64,000 nt of DNA, taken from NCBI RefSeq assembly GCF_921293095.1, contig NC_060246.1, positions 139,314,198 through 139,378,197 of the forward strand, given 5' to 3'. The DNA is from Ischnura elegans. Taxonomy: Eukaryota > Arthropoda > Insecta > Odonata > Coenagrionidae. Made by a program: the position numbers and the translations under genes. Position 1 is the stretch's first letter. Each line of letters opens with the position of its first letter. This document shows, piece by piece, positions 12,889-24,339 of the stretch. The notes beneath the pieces were generated by a model. That model was not told where the DNA came from and ran no database searches. It saw nothing but the letters and a program-made list of their open reading frames with translations.

Positions 12889-12989
12889 CAATGCAAATCC
12901 GTTGTCGCTGTCGATTGCGTGAAGTGAAATCAGATTTTGCGGGAAATCCTTACAAGGTCACATGGGAGAGGTGTGCTGATTAAGATATG
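12889..12989 (+). other. Candidate 5' exon ending in a start codon
   Basis: A strong acceptor (atttttctttcttttcag, AG at 12887-12888) and a very strong donor (gtaagtcag, GT at 12990-12991) bound a 101-nt segment. Its last three bases are ATG (12987-12989), preceded two codons upstream in frame by TAA. This is the layout of a 5' UTR exon whose final codon is the initiator, with the protein continuing in a downstream exon. I could not identify that next exon; it may lie beyond a long, repeat-filled intron or outside the window. The donor at 11452 is a plausible partner upstream. Product unknown. Confidence 0.5.
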
Positions 12990-13626
12990 GTAAGTCAGTC
13001 AAATTTTCGTTCATTTTAATTTTATATATCCTTGTTGGTTCATTCGCTTCCTTTAGCATTTGCTTCACTTATATTTTGTTTTTACTTGACATTGTCTCAA
13101 TACACTCGCAAAGTAGAACTATTTAATGACGTAGTGACCATTCATTTGGTGATTCACGGGCATTGTAAACTTTTTCTCGACGTAGATTTCTCTGTCTGCT
13201 TTGTTCCTCCGTGAGGGAGGCTCCTAGGAAAAAATATCCAAAATATACTCAAAAATTTTATGCAATGAGGTGGCATTAGGCAGGGTCATGTATCTTGAGA
13301 ACATTCAAGAAACCTTTTCAGAATTTTGTTTCAATCATCAATGAATGAAACGCATGTTTCAGCTTCACAGTGATAAGTTAACAGTCGTCATGTTAATCCA
13401 TTGCGAGGATTTACAGTTTTGTTCAGCTTCATTAAGATAAATAGGTTTACCTACAACCATGAATAATCATCATAAAAGCTTAATTTGAATGACTTGCGCA
13501 CTACGATTTGCCCAGCTTACTTGTAACAAGCGAAGTTCATTGCCGCTTGGTTTATTAATTTGTTCCGACGATAACACTTTTATTACTAGAATGAAAACAG
13601 TAGAAATATAGTAAGATGCGGATGAG

Positions 13627-13792
13627 CAGTGGCGGATCCAGAGTAGGGAAAATGGGGGAGGGTAAGTGGGGGTTAGCCGACCAGCAGTAGTGGGGGTCTG
13701 AAAAAAATTACTATTCTATCTAAAGTGAATTGGACACCCAAGGGGGGGGGGGGGGCTATGGTCCCCTTAGCCCCCCCATAGATTCGCCACTG
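13627..13792. mobile_element. Small hAT-like non-autonomous element (MITE)
   Basis: The ends are inverted: cagtggcggatcca at the left and tagattcgccactg at the right. The interior is non-coding and G-rich near the right, with a run of 14 or so G (13742-13755) and a C-run. The same ends and G/C-rich interior occur at 36629-36822, where an 8-bp target duplication points to hAT transposition. No clear target duplication is visible for this copy. Confidence 0.6.
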
Positions 13793-13919
13793 TGCGTACA
13801 GTTAAAAAATAACTGCTTACAAAATAAATACAACAATTATTAGCCCAGGAAAGTTAGGCTATTATTATAAGAGATCAACTAGACGGTTCTCTAGTTAGAA
13901 ACGCTTTCCCTCTCTGATC

Positions 13920-14265
13920 GGTTCTGATTTATCAGAGATGTAATGGCATCACCAACTCATGATATGTGGGCGGTACCTTCTCGTATCTTTTAATTTTAAA
14001 CAGAGAATGGCTGAATGAAGAAGATCAGTTTTCCTCGTAAGTAATCTTCCCACTTCATCAACCGAATTCTAATAATGAATTGCGGTTTCTTGTCTGAGTA
14101 ATCGACCCTATTGTGAAATGTTGCCTTCTAAGGGCTGCAGCGAAATACTTAGCGGCGTGGGTCTCTAGTGCTTGGTTCACTGTTGGGTTCACACTTGGTT
14201 CACTCTCCTCTCTAAATTTTTCAATTTGTCAATCGGTAGGCATTAATTTCAAATAACTGTCTTAA
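13920..14265 (+). repeat. Diverged direct repeat, copy 2
   Basis: Second copy of the repeat described at 12345-12700, same orientation. It carries small internal changes, including a short local duplication around cttggttcac near 14171-14204 (the motif appears as cttggttcactgttgg and again as cttggttcactctcc). Confidence 0.65.
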
Positions 14266-15107
14266 GAGCCGTTTATTTTTACGTGCCCAAAGCATGATTT
14301 TAGCTCACTTCGACTGACTTGCGCACTACGACCCGGCCTGTTCTTGTATTTCTCATCATGGCTAGAACTTCCTTCCTTGTTATCATACACATGAGTAGGG
14401 TTCCTTTCCCCCAAAGTAGGCGTGAAAATGCTTAAGACCTCTCATCTCTGCTGCCTAAGGAAATAGGAGGCAATCTATAAGGATATCTGTAAGAAAAAGA
14501 AATGCTTGATACTGACATAAATTCATTGATCTAGGACACGTCACAAAATACCAAGTACACTTCTTCCACATTTATGCAAGGATGCACAATAGTTTCCACT
14601 AACTACCACATGTTCCACATGTTTCAATCAATTACAGGTCAACATTGACTAATGATAATGACTCGTCATTTTCATTTGTTACAGAATATGATTTTGTTTA
14701 ATTTTTGATTTCTTTTCTCTCTAATGTCTGAAATTATAAATATGCCGAACCAACCGCAACTCAAATTTCGTTCTTTCAATAAATGCTCGCATATCTTTAG
14801 TTTTGAAGGACATATCAAATGAATGTCGTTTCAAAATCTTGAAGGGGATTTTCCATGACTTAAGGGATGTAATATGGAATGTGAGCTGAGGGTTGGTGGT
14901 GTGATGACAGGGGAGACCTTAGAGGTCTGGATTTGATCCCGTGAAACTAATTAGGAGTTTTCCTGTGAAAACATTTGCGGTGGTAGATCGGTTACTATGC
15001 GATTTTTTTTATTGACCTACCACATAGGGTCTAGACTAGGAGCAGACTTTTATGCACAATATATTAGGCGCAGCTTCCCCCTTTTACTTTTTCTCAGAAC
15101 CTACTCT
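14266..15107. other. No gene seen; weak tRNA-like trace
   Basis: At 14885-14950 the order gggttggtggtgtgat ... ggatttgatccc loosely resembles A and B boxes, but the spacing is short and the match poor. Nothing else in this stretch is supportable. Confidence 0.3.
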
Positions 15108-15350
15108 TCTACATCTGTATACTACGCAGCAAGCCGCGTCAATAAGCGCGTGGCAGGGGGTGTTAGGACACCAGCCGTTAACGAATAAAAAGGAAAGGCT
15201 GTAACGAATTTCTACCGATAATTTATTAAATTCTTAATCGTGCGGGAGGAAAACTAATTTAATTATTCATCCATTCGATAAAATATCTCTTGTTATCGTT
15301 TCTGAGGGACCTGGAAATAGTGTTGTTCTAATATGATTTTCTCCGAGTCT
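15108..15350 (-). mobile_element. LINE 3'-terminal fragment
   Basis: Read on the minus strand, this matches the 3' end of the LINE at 21985-23520. Shared parts are the tcccaggtcc-type block near 15305, the aatttattaaa block, the run ending in ccccctgccacgcgc and the tgtagatgta-like terminal sequence (here tacagatgtaga). It is non-coding apart from a few broken codons. No target duplication was recognised. Confidence 0.6.
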
Positions 15351-16285
15351 TCCTCTTCTTGTCGTGCCTGTTTTCCAAAGCGGAAAAAATGTCAAGCGAA
15401 TTATGCCTACTATCTGTGGCCTGTCGCAACTAGACATTTACTTTTGAAGCCCATTGTACAATAGCGAGTCGATTATTCAGTCATCTTTTTCTCCTACGGT
15501 TTTATTCATACCAGTCGCCATATTAATGCAAGCTTATGAAACCCAAATTTAATGAAACGTGTTTATCGTTTTAAGTTTCCCGTTGATTTTAACCATTGGC
15601 TTTGACTTGCAATGGTGAAATGCCTACCTTTTATTTTTATCATCAGTCCTCCATAATAGTTACATGTATTCCTCCTTAAACAATTTAAAAAGTTAAATAC
15701 CATACATACATAAATAATTTGGAGCTATAGTTGACCTCAGAGTCTATTGTCTGTTGGAGGGATCACCTTCAGAAATACAATCGTAATTCTGAGCATATTG
15801 CTGCGAAACAAGAAATGCCTTCCAGATGAACTTTTAATACATTAGAAACACACAATAAATATGAACTAAAAAATGGAATCAACAATAAAAAAGGAATATG
15901 GTTTGAAAATACTTCTATTAGATATCCCCTATAAAATTTTTTTAGTATACAGCCAGGTTCACTTGCTTAAGGATGGTATATATGTGGTTACTCTCGTAGT
16001 CGTATACATATTGTTACTCTCTTTAGTTGTTCTTCGCGAACTAGTGCAAATTTTTGGTCCCAAGAAAGCTGCCTTTAAAAAAATAACATTTGGTTTGGGC
16101 AATACACATGAAGTATTTGTTCGTAGATAGTATTATTGGGGCTTGTCCGAGACTTTTGGACTACCTCCATCCACCACGAAGGTAGACAACCTTAGAATCT
16201 AATAGATTTATCAGTGTCTCAGGGGTAGTAAGTGCCTGCAGTTTAACAATTATAGGAAAATAGAGTGAAAGGCCATCTGCTCCGG
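15351..16285. other. No gene seen
   Basis: An 85-codon plus-strand frame (15873-16130) rich in hydrophobic residues lies just beyond the end of the minus-strand LINE. It matches nothing I know and is probably chance. The rest is AT-rich without structure. Confidence 0.4.
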
Positions 16286-16289
16286 CTGG

Positions 16290-19090
16290 AGGGGCAAGTG
16301 TAATTGCTCTTAGACCTGTATGTGGACGCTTGAGCGAATTTTTAAATGCACTAGCCTAGCTGAACATACCATAATTTACCCTCGAATATACGACAGCATA
16401 ATAAATATTTTAAATTACAGTTAAAGAACACTTATTACGAATCAAGTAGTGTTTCATTCTACAATTTTTCAAACTATTTGCAATATTATTTGTATAATGC
16501 TTCCATTTTAGATGCTCATAAATTGCTAAACCATGGTATTCGTATTCCTCAACTCGAAACAGTGTGAAACTGTCAGCATGTCATTTAGTACGCTTGGAAG
16601 AACGTTACACAACATTACTCAATGGGGAAGCTGCTGTATCAATTTAAACATAATTTGTGCTTTATCGCTTAATTTTAGTTTGTTCGATGCAAACCATTGG
16701 TTGATATCGTTTATTTCACATTTTATGCATTGCTGTACAACAATCCAGTTCACACTTTTGTAAGACAGGACTAGGTTATCCGCAAAGGCGGTTAGTTTAC
16801 CACTGAAATTTAGATTACACTGATGATTGATTTATAATAAAAATCATATTGGACCTAACGCTGATCCTTGAACCTCTCCAGAACAAATATTTTCGGAACT
16901 TCTATGGTTGTTGTAGTACCTTAGAAACTTTAAGCGCGCAGTCAGGAAAATTTCGAAATGACTTTATAGAAATGCTACGAATTTCTGCAAGATGTTGTTT
17001 ATCCAAAAACATCTTGTATTTTATTGTATCCAAAGCTTTTTTATAAATATGCATACAGCAGTGGTTTATTTATTACTTATAATGGACTGGAATCTCGGGG
17101 GTGATAAAGTTTTTCAAGCGTCCTGTGTACTTTTACCTATCCTAATGCAAGGTTCGTTCTATAAGTCCTTAGAATTTCCGAAAAATTGCTCTCTTAGTAT
17201 CCAAAATTAATGTTATTCAGAAATTAGCTCTTGTGACTTGTCAGCAGTTGAAGTTGACTTGTCAGCAGTATCCATCCCATAGTTTCTTTGTTGTTACCAA
17301 TTGTAGAGAACAACTTCTGCTAACAAAAAAATATAGAGCTGAAAGGAGACTAAAATCAAACATATATAATAATTTGTCCAATACAATTTATTTTTATACC
17401 TTTTTCTAAAGACATATTGAACGACCCTCGTACTATATTGACTGTCACAAAACTACTTCCTTTTCCGGAAAATTTACCAGTATCCTTTTTACAAGTTTTT
17501 CAAGTACGTTAGAATAAGTTTAGAGCAAAGAAATCGGACGGTAATTGTGAATACCACGTAGTTCGACTATGTTGTGAACGGGTACAATAATTTCTTGCTT
17601 TAAGGATGCAAGGAACCTTACATTTGGCAAGCTTTGATTGAAGAAATGGCAGAGTACATCTGCATTGTCTTATATGATAATTTTATCATACCAGCATTTA
17701 GTTGATCCGGACGGGCAGCTTTTTTAAAGATTGACTATTGGCAATTTTTAATACATCAGGCGTCGTGACTGGTTCCAAAAAGGAGTTTAGGCTTAGATGA
17801 TTTTTACTATTTGATGAATTATCAATCATTGAATTATTTTTTACAAATGGATACAATTTAGGAGACTCAAATGTGCTTATGAACTCCTTCTTGAAGTCAA
17901 TATCAATAATAACTGGGTCATTTAAGATCCGATTTCCTTGTATTAGTTCATGCATCCGAAGTTTGTTTCGCTCTCGTTAATTCCTTGAAGATGCTCCACT
18001 GTGTCTTTTTATTTCGATTAACTTTGTCCAATTGTTTCATGTAATAGGAGTTAGCCGCATTACGGACTCATATACACAGTTTATTTCTTATCTTTAGGTA
18101 CTCTTTTCTCAAGCCGCTATTGTACGGGTGATGACGTAGATTTTGAAAAAGATTTTTTTTACGCGCAACTTTGCTCATCGAGGAGTCAGTCATCCAGGGC
18201 TTTAATTTTACGGCACGTTCATTCCTGACCATACTTAAGAGTCATTTACACATGTTAACAGTATGTTTGAAAATGTAGTAAAAGTTTAGGAAATTTCATG
18301 TTCTTCATACAATACTTCCCGAGAGTACAGTCGAACATTTTCATTTAATGATTTACGGCAGCAATACTATAGCGAAGTGACATTAGATGGTGTACTTTCT
18401 TTTTCTTCGCGAGCAGAAAGATTGGATATTAGGTTGGACTCGAGAGTAATGCGTTATACCTAAATGCATAACCTTGGCTTGGAGGTCTACATTAAATGTG
18501 TTAAACCACCGAGTGATTACCTGATCTGAACAGGTAGCTCATCGTATGGTAATTCTGGTTGCTTCAGTCATTAAGGTAGTCAAGCCACATGAACTCATGA
18601 GATTTGTAAACTGCTTGGAATCGCAGCTGGGCGTTAGTAACTGAACATTCATATCACCGACCATTACTAATTTTTTAGATATGCCCCTTGATTAGGGTTC
18701 AAAATCTAAAACAAATTGATCAATAGAAATTTTTTGTCCCTGTAGACGACAAAGAGATCAAATATACAAAACTTGCATGAAACATTGATCAACAAGCAAT
18801 CAGTAGGGCTTATATGACAAGGCCTCAGTACGGTTGTTATGCCATGTCTTATAAAAGCTAACACACCTCTTGCTCTTTTAGAAGTATTACAACTTCCATA
18901 AGAATAGTACCTACCCACTCACTGTATATTCATTAATTTAATCAGATTGTATTCCTATTTCATTCAAAGCTATAATATCGGGTAATTGTGACATGCTATT
19001 TAAATGTGAAAGTAGTAAATTAAAGGTACGTCTAACACTTCGGATATTTTGATGGACGATCAATAGGGAATTCATTCCATTAAAGGCATT
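16290..19090 (-). mobile_element. Degraded non-LTR retrotransposon (EN + RT)
   Basis: Read on the minus strand, the domain order is that of a LINE second reading frame. The endonuclease start (HQNIRSVRR, near 19060) and endonuclease body (GVLAFIRHGITT ... CHISPTDCLLINV, 18918-18706) come first. Then come the linker before the reverse transcriptase (FLEPVTTPDVLKIANSQSLK, near 17770), YRPIS (about 17529-17543), KALDTIKYKMF (about 17035), QGSALGPI (about 16850-16871), FADN in place of the catalytic FADD (about 16775), WFASNKLKLS and a C-terminal LKWKHYTNNIANSLK near 16460. Many stops and shifts show it is dead. A small mariner-type element (17147-17432) is inserted between YRPIS and KALDTI. The motifs fit the jockey/CR1 side of the LINE tree; the exact clade is uncertain. 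Confidence 0.85.
17147..17432. mobile_element. Non-autonomous mariner-like element nested in LINE
   Basis: The left end, aaggttcgttctataagtcc, is an imperfect inverted match to the right end, which reads cgagggtcgttcaatatgtc on the minus strand. The core ggt-cgttc-ata-gtc-tta is shared. Ends of this type are common in mariner elements. The interior is about 240 bp, has no transposase motifs, and carries a short direct repeat (gacttgtcagcagt, twice near 17236-17270). It interrupts the reverse transcriptase of the surrounding LINE, so it arrived later. Confidence 0.55.
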
Positions 19091-19494
19091 TACAGTAATA
19101 TTTATATCCATAAAATTGACTTATAGTCTAGGTATACCTTCTATATCATTGAATTATGAATCACAAAAGCAATGATCAAAGATGTTTTACGTCATCCATA
19201 ATGCTAACTACAATTGCTGGCTCCTTTTCTACTTTTCTCAAATAAATTTTACCTCCACGAATCCAAATATGCTTACAGTGCTTATCATTCTGCGCCACCC
19301 CACCTTTCTACCAGCACAAAGGGTCTCATTAATGTAAACAAGTATTATTGTTTTCAATAATATGCAGACACCCACCAGTCCCATTTTATTGATGGGGACG
19401 TGTCGGTGACCACTTACAGGGTTGGCACTCAATGCGAGCTGCTTCCTTTGCTTCACGTCGCCGACGAGGTCGGACGCGGATGCAGCCCGGCTAG

Positions 19495-19545
19495 CGAAAT
19501 GGGAGTCGAACTCCCGGGGCAAAAACCCTAGCGGTTACAATGCAC
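19495..19545 (-). repeat. tRNA-like B-box module
   Basis: On the minus strand, gggagttcgactccc (19501-19515) is an excellent B-box and T-arm-like sequence. A weaker A-box-like stretch (gtaaccgctaggg) lies just upstream of it. A full cloverleaf is not formed. It is most likely the relic of a tRNA-derived SINE. Confidence 0.35.
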
Positions 19546-19599
19546 TGAGGAAACTCTCGCACACGTTGGGCCGTCTAAGTTTTTTCTTTCGGGCTCAGC

Positions 19600-20985
19600 G
19601 GCAAGTACAAACTATGATGTGACTCACTTGAGGGGGTGTATATCGGCCACACTGGGAGGAACTACTTTACTCGTGTGTCCGAACGCAATATGTGCTTGGA
19701 GAACCGTTACCCAACTGTTCAAAACGCCCAATGGCACAAAAACATACATCAAATTTTCGATATTAAAATTATTCGGTTCCAAGAAAAAGGGCTTTTTTTA
19801 GGTGCGGCCGAAAAGTGGGAAATGGTGAAAAAGAAAAGGAAGAAATTTGACTTACTGAACGGAAATGAGTTTTTTAGTCACTCCCCCATCTTATATGTAC
19901 TCCCCTGACTGCTACCTAACCCCACTTCCTTCCCCAAAACCTTTTTTACCTCGTGACATGACGCAAGTCCGGAGTTTAGGTTGCCTGTATGATGAACTCT
20001 TCTTGACTTACCGTCTGTGCGTCCTCCTACAACCCCTCCACCTACTTCCTTCTGATACTTCCCCCTCACTATTTTTCAGTAACGGATATGGAAAAAACTC
20101 AAGGGGGAGCGCAAAAGATATTTTGAGCCTCCTGTACTTTACTCGTAATGAAGAATAATCAAGTCACATGCAAAGTTTAAGATAGTTTTATTCTAAATGA
20201 TTATACGCATATATACAAGACAATGCTATCTTATGATATAAAAAAGTTACAATTTAGGTTCTGAAATATTAGGCGATGCGGGCGGTCCCGCAAGGGGGAG
20301 GGGCATATGTATTCGCCACTGCTACTTTTGAAGATATATATTTCTGTCCGGATTAGTAATTTGTTTGTACCCGATTATGACTATACAGGAATCGAAACAC
20401 GTGCTGTGTGGAGTGGAATGAAATTAGTGGGCAGTACGATATCTTTGCATCAATTCGATATTTTGTTACGCGATATCTCCCCGGAAAAAGGTTGACTTCG
20501 CGGCATGGTATGTCCTCTTTTCATTTTCATACGTGACTCACCGTTTCTGACTTACGAAGTTGTGGCTCTATAGCTTGCATGTGCGGTCTATATATTACAT
20601 GTGCGGTTGTTGCGGTGAAGTGTGGGAGGGTTTAAAATCGAATTAATTTTTCTCTTTTACATTTTATAAAATAATAGAGTATACAAGAGTCAATACTACA
20701 TTTATAAAAATAATGCCTCTATCTACCTTAAAACATTTCTTTCTAAACAGATTAAATCACTGAGGTAAAATAAGTCGGGGAGGTGGCAGTGGTTTTATCT
20801 TAATTTCCTTGCGGCTAATCACTGTCAAATATCCATTGAGTAAAATCCCAACTTATAGTATCGGCAATACTCGATAACTAACCAGCTACTTTCGTAGTTG
20901 AAATCATTTTATAGACCTAGTGTATGAAAATTATTTTAACTCACTAAAATGGGACACGTGGATGTCTATGATATTATTGAAAACG
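19600..20985. other. No gene seen
   Basis: Apart from the short element end at 20273-20321, this stretch holds overlapping short frames on both strands and AT-rich sequence without recognisable content. Confidence 0.5.
20273..20321 (-). mobile_element. One end of a small hAT-like element
   Basis: A G-rich stretch followed by attcgccactg repeats the right end of the elements at 13627-13792 and 36629-36822. The partner end was not found nearby, so this is a truncated copy. Confidence 0.4.
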
Positions 20986-21017
20986 GTTGTACATCACTAG
21001 GAGGTAGGATTACAAGG

Positions 21018-21416
21018 TCAAGAGTCGAATAGAAAAAAAAATTTTACTTGGCACTTAGCTAACAGCTTATCATTGACGTGCTGATTCAGAATTCGGAGTT
21101 GAATTCCTCCTGTTTCCCAACTAGATTTCGTCTTAACCGGGTAGTAGTGGACAATTAGGCTACTATTTATTTCTGCATCTAATGCAGCACAAACTTTATT
21201 CACTACTGCTTCCATATTTTCATCACATTGGCTGGGGATGCCATGAAATTTCGTCTTAATACCTAACATGCGTTTCGCAAGGCCATCAGAACGGTTTAGT
21301 GCGTCAGAAAGTTGCGTCTTCAGCACCACATTTTCACTTTGCAATTTGGATATTTGATCTAAAAATTTCTCTAATATTTTACCCTGCGATTCAATTAACT
21401 TTAACCTGTCTCCCAA
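21018..21416 (-). pseudogene. LINE ORF1-type protein remnant
   Basis: A 132-codon minus-strand frame begins with a leucine-heptad region (residues about 1-45, including LEKFLDQISKLQSENVVLK) of coiled-coil type. The following globular part contains MLGIKTKFHGIPSQCDEN and then ALDAEINSSLIVHYYPVKTK. This arrangement, a coiled coil followed by an RNA-binding-like fold with a phrase of the kind I-x-G-I/L-P-x-x-x-x-E, is typical of non-LTR retrotransposon ORF1 proteins. The full-length family product is longer, so this is a fragment. It lies downstream of the LINE at 21985-23520, so it does not belong to that copy. Confidence 0.6.
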
Positions 21417-21984
21417 TTTATCTTATGAATAGTGTTCCCTAGTTTTTTTGATCCGTTATATTTAGTTATTTTATAACCTCTATGAACAAATAAAATATTT
21501 CCTGAAGGGATTTACCTTCCGATTTACTTCTGTCCATACGGCATGTCTTTCGTAAATTTTGGCAGTACACACATTTCCAGGATTGTCCTCTTGATTCAAT
21601 CCCTTCGATGTCAGCGACTCCTGCAGAGAAAATCCATGGAAGGTTTTACGGCAGGTATCGCTATTGATGGAAGTTGTATTCCGTGTGGATGTGTTACACT
21701 TTGCTTACGAACTAATGCCAGAAAGATGTTGTAGGCATGGCGGATATCACTCCTGTAAGCTCGATTTAGCACACTTTTCTTTACACAAATAAGGCTTCCA
21801 CTCAATAAAGGCAACTATTTTCACACATTTAGCCGGAAACTATATGGCTCGCAACCGGCGATGCATTCCACAACGTTGGACGTTGAGTCAACCACACGGA
21901 GTGAGAACACATCCATACCCGACGGGAGCGGAACACGAACTGAATGTAGTCAATCTTAGCACCGGACCTCGTTGCCCTTTAGTT

Positions 21985-23060
21985 TACATCTACATACTAC
22001 CCCGCAAGCCGCCTAAAAAGGCGTGCGGCAGGGGGTATTAGGACAAAAGCCGTTTACATATGAAAGAAAATGCTCTAACGAAATAACGGATAGCATTTTT
22101 TAAAAGTCCTTTATGGTTCGGGGGAAAAACGAATTCACACATCTATCCGTTCGCCAAAATATCTCTCTTAATTTATTGCTTCTGTCGGACCTGGAAATAT
22201 AGAGGGGCTCTAATATTATGTTCTCAATGTCACTCTTAAAGATATCTATTCTCAATTGTTTAAACAATCTTAGCCTATCGCGCAGCCACCGAGTCTCCGG
22301 TGGCTACTTCGCTGGGTAACGCTGTCTGTACGCCCGTAGGAGTTCTATTACGAATCGCGCAGCTTTTATTTGTACTTTGTTCAGCTCGCGGATTATGTCT
22401 TTCTGCACCGCATCCCATATGCTTGCTGCATATTCAAGGTGTGGACAGGAAGAGCGTGAAATAGCACCTCTCTTTCAGTTTCTCATCCGAAAATCCACCC
22501 ACTAAACGCTTGACGATTCCCAGCTTCTTCAGGGCTCTTACAAAAATATTTCTTAAGGCCTGTTTACATGGTACATTAACACGTACGGGTCTAAATGTAT
22601 GAACGTGAGAATAAACGCCAAAACGCATCGTGTAACCAACCAACTTATGCGAATGCATGCACAGAAAATAGAACCTGTTCTAATTTGGTTCTTGCATTCA
22701 TACGTGTTCCGTTCCGATCCACAAAAATCATTCATGGAAACAGACATTAACTCGCACGTGTTAATGTATCGTGTAAACAGGCCATTATATGCGTTCCCCG
22801 AGATAGGGTCGAGGTTATGTTAACTCCCAGATACCTTACTTCATCTGTAACCATAATGTTAAAAACATCCACAGAAAACACATGGAGATAGTAGGGCGGC
22901 CCGAGCAAAAAAATCACTGTCAGATTGCATTTGATCAGATTAAGTTCGAGTCCCCACTCTTGGCTCCACACATGGACGTTTTTTAAGTTCGTAGATGGAA
23001 TTTGAAAGCCTGAGTGATCACTAATACGGCGGGATGGATGGCAACGTCGCGACGTTGCCA
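21985..23060 (-). mobile_element. LINE fragment: RT C-terminal half and 3' end
   Basis: Minus-strand reading gives VHVWSQEWGLELNLIKCNL (near 22960), then EVRYLGVNITSTLS, and after the nested element the segment ALKKLGIVKRLVGGFSDEKL, a broken HLEYAA-like block near 22430 and SRSDRSNKLREIFW (near 22170). It ends in a 3' terminus with repeated tagatg near 21985. Order and motifs are those of the reverse-transcriptase thumb and C-terminal region of a jockey/CR1-like LINE. Stops and shifts are present. It is interrupted by the inverted-repeat element at 22557-22783. Confidence 0.8.
22557..22783. mobile_element. Terminal-inverted-repeat element (MITE) inside LINE
   Basis: The left end, ggcctgtttacatggtacat, and the right end, whose reverse complement begins ggcctgtttacacgatacat, form an inverted repeat. 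It continues into attaacacgt(a/g)cg for about 31 bp with few mismatches. The 227-bp interior is non-coding. The LINE frame is recognisable on both sides, so the element inserted into it. No exact target duplication was picked out by eye. Confidence 0.75.
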
Positions 23061-23062
23061 TC
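23037..23062. repeat. Perfect 26-bp palindrome at LINE junction
   Basis: The sequence reads gatggcaacgtcg followed by its exact reverse complement. It sits exactly where two overlapping LINE fragments meet: the ~190-bp RT segment at 22842-23040 is repeated, diverged, at 23073-23275. Confidence 0.8.
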
Positions 23063-23520
23063 TTCACTTCCTCTGTAGCCTTTATGTTAATACTGGTTAA
23101 TACCATCCACAGAATTAGCATGGTTATGGTTGGACGAACTCTGCAAAAATTGCACCGACATGAATTTGCTCAAATTAAGTTCAAGTCCCCACTCTTGGCT
23201 TCACAAATGAAGGTTGTTTAAATTCGATTATAGAATTTCATTGTCAGAGTGGCCACTAATTTCGCGATAGATGACGGCGTCGTTAGCAAATAAGCGTATT
23301 TTACTGTTAATGCTAGGGCAAAGGTCATTTATGTATATGCCTAATGAACAAAAGGGGGCCCGATACGCTTCCTTGTGGGGCACCTTATGTCACTTCAACT
23401 ACATCAGAGCTAATTCCGTATTGAACTACTTGTTACTTACGATTACTCAGAAAGTCGCGTATCCAGTTTACCACTGTTTCATCTAATCCGCATGTCTGTA
23501 AATATGAGACTGGCTTCCAG
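23063..23520 (-). mobile_element. Second LINE fragment: RT core
   Basis: On the minus strand this carries the core reverse-transcriptase phrases WIRDFLSNR (about 23450), GAPQGSVSGPLLFI (about 23351-23392) and FANDAVIYREISG (about 23250-23290), where FAND replaces the catalytic FADD. It overlaps in content with the downstream fragment (about 190 bp of the same region appear in both), so the two are separate copies or a rearranged copy. It is not functional. Confidence 0.75.
23413..23504. repeat. 92-bp exact duplication, copy 1
   Basis: The LINE RT segment from attccgtattgaac to catgtctgtaaata is repeated without any difference I can see at 24035-24126, in the same orientation. Because the host LINE is old and degraded, exact identity suggests a recent local duplication or assembly duplication. 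Confidence 0.85.
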
Positions 23521-24034
23521 TGGCTCCCAACTCAATTCCCCTACCAGTTAATATTAACACCTTTATATATACTGCCAAATAAGGACTAGTTTAGGGTACA
23601 TTTCTTTGTTTCTTTTGACTTATATGTATTTTGAATTTCCACTCAACTGATCTATACTCGTTCAATGATGAAAGTACTGCTCTGACCTTTTAAATTTCTT
23701 TCAATGGATTCATCATCATCGGTTAGCGATCCTGATAATATTTTATCACAGCTCTCTCTTTTCACACTCTCTTTTCTCACAACAGTCAATCTTTTAATAG
23801 GTACCAAAAAGAAACACGCTTCAAATATTATTTTGCACGTTTTACCAAAAAACAACGGAGCACATTTCTTTATATATTTTGTGCGTTTTGGCTTTGCTCA
23901 GCCCGCAACTACTCGTAATTATAACAGTACCTTTTATGCTAAGATAAAATATTGACGTTGCTTTAACTATCGATTGCCTGAGATTAAAATATATACAAGT
24001 ACGTATATTTGAATTCACGATTGACTTAAATAGT

Positions 24035-24126
24035 ATTCCGTATTGAACTACTTGTTACTTACGATTACTCAGAAAGTCGCGTATCCAGTTTACCACTGTT
24101 TCATCTAATCCGCATGTCTGTAAATA
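24035..24126. repeat. 92-bp exact duplication, copy 2
   Basis: Second copy of 23413-23504. The bases on either side differ from those around copy 1, and no further LINE sequence continues from it, so only this 92-bp piece was copied. Confidence 0.85.
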
Positions 24127-24339
24127 GTATATGAGTTAATAGGGAAATTGCATACTTTTTATAGACAGAATGCTGACATACTACAGTAAATACTTAGTAC
24201 CGCAATATACTTTTTTCCGCTTAAAATTCAGTTTATACACTAGAAAATGAATCCCAAAAGTCTCCCGAGTTTCGCGGGATAAAAAATACCGCCCCCACTA
24301 ATCTTACGCCGTGACGTCATAATTCAGTAGGAGTTCATT

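Noticed and set aside
14885-14950. tRNA-like A and B boxes
   Set aside because: Box matches and spacing are poor; recorded only as a weak trace.
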